12,797 bases of DNA, taken from assembly GCA_036940085.1 (NCBI GenBank), contig JALLBK010001131.1:1-12797 (forward strand), read 5' to 3'. The stretch is from Discostella pseudostelligera (lineage: Eukaryota > Bacillariophyta > Thalassiosirophyceae > Thalassiosirales > Thalassiosiraceae). Positions 1-6,901 of this stretch are shown piece after piece (positions within the stretch are counted from its first letter, which is position 1; each line of letters opens with the position of its first letter). A model generated the notes under the pieces. It was not told the origin of the DNA. It made no database searches and saw only the letters and a program-made list of their open reading frames with translations. The position numbers and the translations under genes were made by a program.

Positions 1-465
1 CAACACACTTTTACCACATCTCTTTGGCGTTCATGTTTCTCATCTTCCCCGTTCTCCGTTCAACGTGCCCAAATCTTTTTCAACATGAACGTTAAAACAC
101 TAGATCGAAAAGATTTGAGTGAAGGACAGTCCGTCTTCCCGCCGATCTTGTAGATTCGAATCTAAGGTAGTTTCCAAATTAGCTGTGACAGATCCACAGC
201 GATCTTCCTGACGATGATGTTTCCACTCTACTACTCAACCCCTTTGCGTCCATTCGGTTCATTAAATATTACAACTTTTGCAACTACTTATGATACTAGT
301 TAAGACAAGGGGTGTACTTCTCGTAGTCGAAACCGATTCATATCGATTCATACCGAAAAGGAATGCTTAATGCTCTCATCTTTAAATCCGATCTTTAAGC
401 TGTTTCCTACTGTTCGCTCTAGTATTCCTTTTCCCCCAGGTATTCTGTACATATTAAGTCAATCT
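1..465. other. 3' flank of gene 1, no gene seen
   Basis: This stretch lies downstream of the minus-strand methyltransferase-like gene. I see no convincing coding region, tRNA or rRNA in it. It holds a 14-bp perfect palindrome at 151-164, a short hairpin (GCTGTG at 182-187, CACAGC at 195-200), one TCCCGCC core at 137-143, and a 9-bp direct repeat CGATTCATA at 334-342 and 344-352. The reading frame that starts at 370 on the plus strand runs into the minus-strand gene and has no recognisable content. Confidence 0.5.
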
Positions 466-1383
466 TCAAATTGTTTCAAAAACAACAATCGCTCTCATTC
501 TATTGCCACCAGAACCTTCCTCTTCCACAATCTTATGATAGACCGGTACATATGGTGCACTCCACTTTTTCAACTTATCAATCGTGATGTGATTTGTCTT
601 ATGATTGCATGTCTTTCCACAATCACCCCAATTATACGGCACCGATATAATCGACGTTCTTGCTGATGCAATTAACTTCTTCATGAATGCTGCAGGATTT
701 GGTACATGTTCTAGGACCTGATTGCATAGTAGCAAGTCGAAATTTTCGTCGTTGGGCAATTCATACTCCATGAAATCGGCAGTAACCTTCTTAATATCAG
801 TATTAAGATATTTCCCAGAATCTTTTCCATATTCAACGAAGTAGGGTGCCACGCATGTTCGTTGATCGATCCAACTTAAATGTTTCAAGAAGGGATCGGA
901 GGCACATCCTACCTCAATGATGGATTTAGCATCGGCACCATATTGCATGGTTGTGTAGAACAGTGTATCGTAGTAGCGCATATGCTTTCGATTCGTACCA
1001 GACGGACCAAGCGAACCGATTGGAGCATTTTTCAGTGCTTCGATGAGTCTAGGGGAAGATTGGTGGGGGGCATCGGCATCGGGTGCATGCGAGAGTGATG
1101 GATGTAGGAGCATGTTAGGAGATGCGAACACATCCTTGTCCCAGATTTGGAGTGCCGTGCGTATCGATATGACTGAGAGGACAGCAGTGCATGCGAGTAC
1201 GACTTTTGAGAATCGAACACTAGAATTGTTGTCAAGGCTACCATTGACGCTGGCTTTGCTTTGACGTTGCACTCTTGCCGTCGAGCTCAAGGTAGACCCA
1301 ACTCCTGGAAAGAGGATTCGACGACGAGCGTCCTCCGGATCAACGTCGTCCGTAGCAGATCGTAGTGCCTGTCGATGTACCAT
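466..1383 (-). CDS. Membrane-anchored SAM methyltransferase-like protein
   Basis: The frame gives 305 aa from the ATG at 1383. Seen: about 60 N-terminal residues, one hydrophobic segment near residues 61-80 (VVLACTAVLSVISIRTALQI), then a luminal-type domain. That domain has a class I methyltransferase-like motif I, IIEVGCASD (about 155-163), an acidic/aromatic stretch FDLLLCNQVLEHV (about 215-227) typical of Methyltransf_11/23 folds, and a conserved-looking SVPYNWG. The usual GxGxG is degenerate (GCASD), so activity is uncertain. The topology suggests a type II membrane protein of the secretory pathway (inference). The frame stays open upstream to an ATG at 1479 (337 aa). I prefer 1383 because its context is strong (A at -3, G at +4) and because a TATA-like palindrome sits over the 1479 ATG. 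No intron is needed. It is head-to-head with the TrmK gene. Substrate unknown. Confidence 0.75.
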   Translation of the reverse strand: MVHRQALRSATDDVDPEDARRRILFPGVGSTLSSTARVQRQSKASVNGSLDNNSSVRFSKVVLACTAVLSVISIRTALQIWDKDVFASPNMLLHPSLSHAPDADAPHQSSPRLIEALKNAPIGSLGPSGTNRKHMRYYDTLFYTTMQYGADAKSIIEVGCASDPFLKHLSWIDQRTCVAPYFVEYGKDSGKYLNTDIKKVTADFMEYELPNDENFDLLLCNQVLEHVPNPAAFMKKLIASARTSIISVPYNWGDCGKTCNHKTNHITIDKLKKWSAPYVPVYHKIVEEEGSGGNRMRAIVVFETI

Positions 1384-1471
1384 GATGGTGTTGCACTTGT
1401 TTATGAAACGGCTGAAAAGTAAGTAGTAGGAGCGGCGTAGACCAAACTCTACTGTAGATGGTATCACAGCA

Positions 1472-1489
1472 GCCGACATATATGTCGGC
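1472..1489. repeat. 18-bp perfect palindrome with TATA-like core
   Basis: GCCGACATATATGTCGGC reads the same on both strands. Its centre, CATATATG, contains a TATA-like element about 90 bp upstream of the preferred start of the minus-strand gene. It could be a core-promoter element or a site for a dimeric regulator. It also overlaps the alternative ATG at 1479. Confidence 0.6.
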
Positions 1490-1666
1490 GGCGGCGCAAT
1501 TGACAACTTGTTGACAATCGCATCTATCCGTTCGGCGGTAGGTGTGCTCTTCCCTGCCTGCTCGCTGAGACATAAAGAATTTTTCACTCAACGGCGGAAC
1601 TCGTAATATCTTGCATGAAGTATGTCGTCTGTCCGTGCTCACAAGGTCCATGCTCAGCTGCAAGTC

Positions 1667-1676
1667 TTCCCGCCAA
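1667..1676 (-). promoter_or_regulatory. E2F/DP-like site TTGGCGGGAA
   Basis: On the minus strand this reads TTGGCGGGAA, close to the known E2F/DP consensus (TTTSSCGC; TTTGGCGGGAA). It lies between the two divergent start codons, so it could act on either gene. Function is inferred from the motif alone. Confidence 0.45.
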
Positions 1677-1779
1677 CTCGAATCCAACCCAACAACGTCA
1701 TCCAACAACAAAAGCAACATCGAACATCGATACCTCCTCTCGATTCGAACCTTCGATGCGACCATCAGATACCATAGAT

Positions 1780-1900
1780 CACCATCAACCATCACCATCA
1801 ACCATCAACCATCACCACAGATTACCACCATCCACCATGCAACTCAACAACATAATCACCCATCACCATAATCACTAACATCACCATTCACCATCGCCTC
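1780..1900 (+). repeat. Low-complexity ATCACC/ATCAACC tract, nearly G-free
   Basis: Degenerate tandem units of ATCACC and ATCAACC fill this stretch, with only isolated G residues on the plus strand. It lies 56 bp or more upstream of the TrmK start and is probably 5' leader or promoter. Such unstructured CA-rich leaders are common, and no specific function is claimed. Confidence 0.6.
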
Positions 1901-1955
1901 CCAAAACTCCCAACACCGGAGGCTTACTTACCTACCGTCCTCTCCATCCAACGCG

Positions 1956-3458
1956 ATGAATCTCGCGTACATGATCAAACTACTGTCCCAGTTCTATTTG
2001 GCCCACATTTTGGCAATGAGTCAAATAGCTTCCAGGTCGCCATCGACAGTGACGATGATGAGACACTGTTGCTTTTTTCGGCAAAGACTTGTTTGGCCCA
2101 ACATCAATCCGGTGGGCGACCATTTGGACATTCACCGTGTCACGATGCTACGGCATACTTCATCATCGAGGTGCTCTAATATGATATCTGCGAAAAGTAG
2201 GCATCATTACTACTTCTACAACTCACCAACACTGTTCATTACGCCACCAGCATTTGGAGAAAGAATAGCAAGATTCGGCTTTCAAAATCGATACTCATCT
2301 CAGCCATCGTATGATGTTAGCAACCGTAAGCCATGCAACAATTCAATTAACAGATATGAGAGGTTTCGTCGTCTCCTCCTCGGCATGACTACGGACGAGG
2401 CATCTACGTTGCCTCATCCAAACGCTCTAGACAGTACTGCGTTTTTACACGAGGGAACATCAAATCTAATAGATGTTGGAAAACATGCCTTTGAAGTTAT
2501 ATCATCCAATCGACGGTCCTTCAATCGATCCTGGAAAAGGATGAAGCCATTGCTTGAGCTTATTTTGCAATCTTGTCGTGATAAAGAGGAAGATGATAAC
2601 GATGAGATATGCATACAGCCAACAAACAAAGTATCATCAATTGCAGATGTTGGGTGCGACCACGGACTGTTGGCACTGAGTTTAGCATGCATGTCATGGG
2701 TTGTCTCTCAGCAACGACTTCGACGCAATACCGATGGGTGCGATGCTAGCAGCAAATCGGACGACTCCGTTTTTGACCAAGTTATCGGAACAGATTTATC
2801 GTCACTTGCATTGGAAAATGGTGGAATGGTTTCGTATCGGAAGTTGATAGATGCAATGACGACAGAAAAACAGTTACCGCTACCAATAGAATTCCGTGTA
2901 GGGTGTGGCCTGGAGCCGTTACAACCTGGTGAAGCGGATGCTATTGTCTTGGCCGGGATGGGCCATCTAACAATGTTAGAGGTCTTATTTGGAAAGCAAG
3001 TCGACGATAGAGACCAGCATCAACACAATTTGGATGCTGACAATATTCGTCCAGTAGATAGGATTCATGCAAGACGAATCTTCCTTCAACCAACCAACTC
3101 CAGACCACAACATATGATAGAACTTTATGATCGAGTGCACGAATCTGGTGATTGGGATCTAAAGGGCGAAACAATTGCATGTATAGGCGGGCGGTATTAC
3201 ATCAATGCATATTTTGAACGAAATCGCAACACTAATCATATTCTACCTGGGGATACACCATTTCGCTTCCCAGGACACTTCCTGGGTCGAGGAGATCTGG
3301 ATCAAAGCCGAGTTTATGATTCTTATGTAAAGCATCATCTCCTATGGCTGAAGGAAGATTACGAACGGCCAAAGTATATGCTGGAGGATGAAGATCGGCG
3401 CTGGTTGGAACATATTGCAGAGGCTGAAGAAAGTCTTGTTTCGTGGTATAGTCAGTAA
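1956..3458 (+). CDS. trmK: TrmK-type tRNA (adenine-N1)-methyltransferase, probably organellar
   Basis: The product is 500 aa with no intron. The core matches the TrmK/DUF633 family, which in bacteria methylates N1 of A22 in tRNA using SAM. Seen: motif I SIADVGCDHGLLALSLA (about 228-244), the acidic SAM-ribose motif VIGTDLSSLALENG (276-289), VGCGLEPLQPGEADAIVLAGMGH (315-337, the family AGMGG signature with His for the last Gly), and RRIFLQPTNSRP (373-384) followed by the E-x-I/YY-x-I strand pair near 405-418. Bacterial members are about 230-240 aa. This protein has about 225 extra N-terminal residues, an insertion between motifs I and II, and a C-terminal tail. The first 54 residues contain no Asp or Glu and are rich in Arg, Ser and hydrophobics, resembling a mitochondrial or plastid presequence (inference). 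The exact target base is not provable from sequence. AATAAA lies 51 nt after the stop. Confidence 0.88.
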   Translation: MNLAYMIKLLSQFYLAHILAMSQIASRSPSTVTMMRHCCFFRQRLVWPNINPVGDHLDIHRVTMLRHTSSSRCSNMISAKSRHHYYFYNSPTLFITPPAFGERIARFGFQNRYSSQPSYDVSNRKPCNNSINRYERFRRLLLGMTTDEASTLPHPNALDSTAFLHEGTSNLIDVGKHAFEVISSNRRSFNRSWKRMKPLLELILQSCRDKEEDDNDEICIQPTNKVSSIADVGCDHGLLALSLACMSWVVSQQRLRRNTDGCDASSKSDDSVFDQVIGTDLSSLALENGGMVSYRKLIDAMTTEKQLPLPIEFRVGCGLEPLQPGEADAIVLAGMGHLTMLEVLFGKQVDDRDQHQHNLDADNIRPVDRIHARRIFLQPTNSRPQHMIELYDRVHESGDWDLKGETIACIGGRYYINAYFERNRNTNHILPGDTPFRFPGHFLGRGDLDQSRVYDSYVKHHLLWLKEDYERPKYMLEDEDRRWLEHIAEAEESLVSWYSQ

Positions 3459-3508
3459 CTTCTCTCCAGCAATTAGATCAAGGATTCCGTCAAACATAGA
3501 TCATTTTC

Positions 3509-3514
3509 AATAAA
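3509..3514 (+). terminator. Poly(A) signal AATAAA of the TrmK gene
   Basis: AATAAA lies about 50 nt after the TrmK stop, inside the 84-bp convergent gap before the Rab7 stop. The two transcripts probably end within or across each other here. Confidence 0.45.
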
Positions 3515-3542
3515 CATTGATGTCACCAGATAAAAAAGACAC

Positions 3543-4621
3543 TCAACAACAATCATTCCCATCATTGGAATAATACGACGAGCTTCCCTGCCTATTTAGA
3601 TCGATTCTTCTCTCATATCCACCGCCACCCACTGGTGCATAAGATAAAACTGGCTGTTCCTTTCTATTCTTCTCTTCATGAATCACCGCTAATGTCGCCA
3701 ACTCCAAAAAGGCTGCATCCACATTCTCCGCCGTTTTGGCCGACGTCTCAAAGTGTGGTATTGGTCCACCCATTTCTCGTCCTAGCCCCGATCGTTCACA
3801 CCATTCCTCAGCTAATTGACGTGACACCTGTCGTTCCCCCTGTGGACGATCAATTTTATTTCCCAATAGAACAAATGGAAAATTTGCCCCCGATTCTTCC
3901 AACCCCACCTGTTTTAAGAATTCACTTCGCCAATTTTCTAGATGATCAAAACTCCGTCGATCACCCACATCGTAGACAAGTGCCACGGCATCGGCACCAC
4001 GATAGAATGCCATGCCTAAACTTTGGAATCGTTCCTGACCGGCTGTATCCCAAATTTGGAGTGTGACATTCCGAACAGAACCGGTTTGAGGATCGGCAAT
4101 GGATACATGTTTGGAGAGGAAGTCGGCACCGATGGTGGCCTTGTATTGGCCTGTGAATTTTTGGGAGTGATATCGGTTCATGAGGGATGTTTTCCCAACT
4201 CTGAAAATATATATTCAGGAATGGTTATTGAGTGTGTTCAAAATTTGTTGATATTTGTCGCGTAGTAGTTGAGTGTGTTGCGTTTCAGTTCATGGAGGTT
4301 TGCGATGACGAAGTTGGGAACAGAGTGCATGAAGAAGAAACAATGGGTACACCAGAAATTGACACATTTAGGAAGTGATGAGACGATAATTCTGATATGT
4401 GAGACCGTAATAACATACGTCGCATCAGTTACTTACCCTGAATCACCCAGAATAACAAGTTTCAGCATATGTTTCTTCGAAGTGATTGTTGTTGGTGACC
4501 GTCCTGCCGCGGCGGCAGACCTGCCGGCATAGGAATTAGGATCATGACGTCCATAATATCCACCGCTGCCACCACCGCCGCCATTTCCATACCCACTATT
4601 TCCATAATTGCCTCCATACAT
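3543..4621 (-). CDS. RAB7: Rab7-family small GTPase with N-terminal extension
   Basis: Two exons, 4437-4621 and 3543-4200, joined across a 236-bp intron (4201-4436, GTAAGT to TTTCAG), give 280 aa. All G motifs are present: P-loop GDSGVGKTS (59-67), switch I YKATIGADF with Thr84, WDTAGQE (112-118), NKID (176-179) and ETSAK (213-217). WDTAGQERFQSLGMAFYRGAD and the WRSEFLKQ region match Rab7 closely. The C-terminal CC (279-280) is a double-geranylgeranylation motif, so the protein should cycle on late endosome or vacuole membranes (known for Rab7). Odd points: the intron splits the second Gly codon of the P-loop, and about 45 residues of Gly/Tyr/Asn/Ser-rich sequence precede the normal Rab7 N-terminus. 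The start is favoured by an ACC ATG context and an in-frame stop (TAA) 9 nt upstream. The gene is divergent from the RRM gene and convergent with TrmK. Confidence 0.93.
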
Positions 4622-4973
4622 GGTAGATCTTTATTGATAATAAATAGATTGAGATGACGAGCAGCAGTGACTTCACCTACGAGCCCACGAGTTCGACAAA
4701 TCGGCAACGAAGGTGACGGTGGACGGTGAATGAAGATGAAGGCTGGAGCTGAAGCTAACTGAAGGCGGGATGGAGACGCGAGAATCTTTTGTCCTACACA
4801 ACGATACGTAGGAACTTGTAATTGGGAGTGGATATTTGGCGGGAAACTCTTTATGTCGGAAGCGTCTTGGTAGTCTCGAGAATTGAAGTCAGATCCTTAA
4901 CCATATCAGACGCCTTCAGCACCTCTTTTCGTCCGTAGGTGTCGCTGGCCGATGTCTGCCGGTCGATGAAATC
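4622..4973. promoter_or_regulatory. Divergent promoter of RAB7 and the RRM gene
   Basis: The gap is 352 bp between two head-to-head start codons. It holds two GGCGGGA cores, at 4764-4770 and in the stronger site at 4835-4846. I see no gene in it; the reading frame crossing from 4707 is a shadow of RAB7 exon 1. Confidence 0.55.
4835..4846 (+). promoter_or_regulatory. E2F/DP-like site TTTGGCGGGAAA
   Basis: TTTGGCGGGAAA is a near-perfect match to the E2F/DP consensus. It shares a longer context, ATATT(T)GGCGGGAAACTC, with the site at 11046 upstream of SURF6. It sits 214 bp from the RAB7 start and 128 bp from the RRM-gene start. A weaker GGCGGGA lies at 4764-4770. Confidence 0.5.
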
Positions 4974-6740
4974 ATGGAACTCTACCTCCGTCCACGTAGT
5001 CAATCACCTAATCCTAATGATAATGATGACGACGACGTCGACCTTGATAGGCCACTTCTGATCCCTCTCCGGCTCCCCGCGTCGCTTCTATCCAGTCTAT
5101 CTAGAGAATCACGTCTTGATGTCAGTTATCCAAATAATAGTGATGCTGGCGGTGGCTGCACAACAGGAGCGACTACGGCAATCGACAGTGGTGGTGGTGA
5201 TGTCATGACTCTTACGATCACTCGCAATCCAATATCAGGGAAGCAGCAAGCAAGGTCAAGAGGTGTTGAAATATATTCAATGGGCGTGGTGGATAATCAC
5301 GAAGAACAGACAGCAACTGATTGGTATCATAAATCTGTCGAACATGCACTACCTGGAATGTCGACATCGTCGTCCCAAAACAACGAACTCCAATACATTG
5401 GAACAACAAAAACGAATTACTGCGTTCCTTCAAATAAATCCTCGAAAATTGCACCTACAACCAACAAGTTGAAAGAAATAGGGGAAAGGACGCGTAGGTT
5501 ATTAGAAGAGGAGCGTAAGAAACGGAAAGAAATTGTCCGTTTGGATGATGATGAGCAATTCATCCTTCCTCTACCCGACAAAGAGGCGCCACCAACATTA
5601 GCTACAACGCAATCAACACCAAACTCAAATATACCACCTTCATCTCTCACCACCGAAAAGAAGATGATGAAAAGGAGTGGAGCTACCACCGCGAGGAAAC
5701 GAAAAAGGCGTGAGGTTGCTGCTAACATTGATGGTTGGATGCCCAACGTTGATGACCTTCTCACATTGCCAACGAGTAATAGTGCTTTCCTCAAAAAAGG
5801 AGATGCAGACCAACAACAATCCAGTATCGTACGATTGCATGGATTGCCCATGGGAGTGAAGCCAGAAAACATTCGCAAATTCTTCCATGGATTGAATCCT
5901 GGTCTTATCTTTGTGTTACCTACTTTTTCTCATCGAATTCATGGGTGTGATGCTGCTGCTGCTGCTGGATACAACAACGATGGTAATAATCGGCAATGCA
6001 TTGTGAAGAGACATTCAAACACCTTTCGAGTGTTTGTAAAATTCACATCGTATCCGGTGGCAAATGCGGCAATCGAACGAACGGGAGAATCCATTGAAAT
6101 TGATGAGGAGTGGCAGAACGAGGGTGCGTCACTCGTTGGGGAAGCTGCAAGAGCAAAGAAAATGGTAGGAGCATCGATTTCTATGTCTCCTGTTTCGAAG
6201 CATGATGCATCCTTCATGCAGAAGCATATGGTGAGCCCATGAATCATAATATCTCGTTTTGTGTTTGATTTGACCATGCTCATGTTGTGTACATGTGTCC
6301 AATCTCATTTCGGTCAATTCATCGACTACCAGGCAATTCATACTCAAAAAGGAGAAGGCATCATGACTACCGCAAAACGTATTGAAAAGCAATTAGGCTC
6401 AGTTATAACCCAATTGATTTGGGAAATGGCAGTGAAGAAAATGAACCTATCCCATCGAATCCGTGGGATAGGTGACGCTACTGATCCGGAGTGCAGTGTA
6501 CCCACAAATGAATCGCAATACCAAACGTTGGCCAAACTTTACAATCAATTGATTGACACGCATGAGCAGTTGGAACTGGAAAATGGTATAATTTTCACAC
6601 ATGCCTTCGATCCGACGATTGATGATTCGGCCCATAGAATTACACAATCAGTGTCGAATTGGTTGTTGGATAGAGTTTCGACTATTGGGCGTTTGTTGAA
6701 CGAGTCTCGGCAGTGGCTGAATCTGGGGATGCACAACTAA
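4974..6740 (+). CDS. Divergent RRM (RNA-recognition motif) protein
   Basis: Two exons, 4974-6230 and 6333-6740, joined in phase 0 across a 102-bp intron (GTGAGC to CTACCAG), give 554 aa. Without splicing the frame ends three codons into the intron. Seen: an acidic low-complexity N-terminus (10-25), a Lys/Arg/Glu-rich helical, possibly coiled-coil segment at 165-190, a basic nuclear-localisation-like ARKRKRR (240-246), and an RRM-like domain at about 284-375. In the RRM, RNP2 is IVRLHGLP and the RNP1 strand is FRVFVKFTS. The domain contains an insertion (Ala run plus Asn/Gly-rich loop, about 324-340) encoded in part by a TGC microsatellite at 5951-5966. The exon-2 region (135 aa) looks helical and matches no family I recognise. 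RNA binding in the nucleus is the simplest reading, but RNP1 is degenerate and the specific role is unknown. Confidence 0.75.
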
Positions 6741-6901
6741 TTCGTATTCAGTCCAACTCACTTAGAATTTATGCAATGGATACATCTACAATTGTTGGAG
6801 CTGGACATCTAACTACATTCAACACAACCAGTTGGCAAGATTCCATCAAGAGCGGCAATATGAACTCTGCAAACACAACATACAACAATTTAGCCGCTCC
6901 C
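6741..6901. other. Convergent 3' gap between the RRM and beta-propeller genes
   Basis: 161 bp with no gene. An AATAAA at 6904-6909 on the plus strand, just past this gap, overlaps the stop codon of the opposing gene (6902-6904). If it serves the RRM gene, the two mRNAs overlap antisense at their ends. Confidence 0.35.

Larger units (their letters stand above)
1384..1955. promoter_or_regulatory. Divergent promoter of genes 1 and 2
   Basis: This region separates the head-to-head methyltransferase-like and TrmK genes. It contains a TATA-like 18-bp palindrome (1472-1489) and an E2F-like TTCCCGCCAA (1667-1676). Next to the plus-strand gene it has a C/A/T-rich, almost G-free tract (about 1780-1895) that probably forms that gene's 5' leader. 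The reading frames crossing it translate low-complexity His/Ser/Pro/Asn-rich peptides and do not look real. Confidence 0.55.

Noticed and set aside
150..200. tRNA T-arm-like sequence ATTCGAATC
   Set aside because: No acceptor stem, D-arm or anticodon arm can be built around it; it is simply part of a palindrome.
334..352. Direct repeat CGATTCATA twice with 10-bp period
   Set aside because: Only two copies, short, and with no flanking context; chance is a sufficient explanation.
370..666. Plus-strand 98-aa frame
   Set aside because: It overlaps the 3' end of the methyltransferase-like gene in antisense and shows no domain or biased composition expected of a gene.
1340..1878. Frames of 153, 86 and 87 aa across the divergent promoter
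   Set aside because: They translate low-complexity CA-rich leader DNA or run over gene 1 in another frame.
1780..1900. CRISPR-like or satellite repeat
   Set aside because: Units are 6-7 bp, degenerate and without spacers; this is low-complexity leader DNA.
3184..3190. GGCGGGC inside TrmK as another E2F-like site
   Set aside because: It lies in coding sequence encoding the GGRYY segment and lacks the flanking T-run and A-run of the promoter sites.
3635..4265. Plus-strand frames opposite RAB7
   Set aside because: They are antisense shadows of RAB7 exon 2 and its intron; the Rab motifs are on the minus strand.
5417..5888. Minus-strand 153-aa and 82-aa frames opposite the RRM gene
   Set aside because: They are antisense shadows; the plus strand carries the RRM motif and a splice junction that extends the frame.
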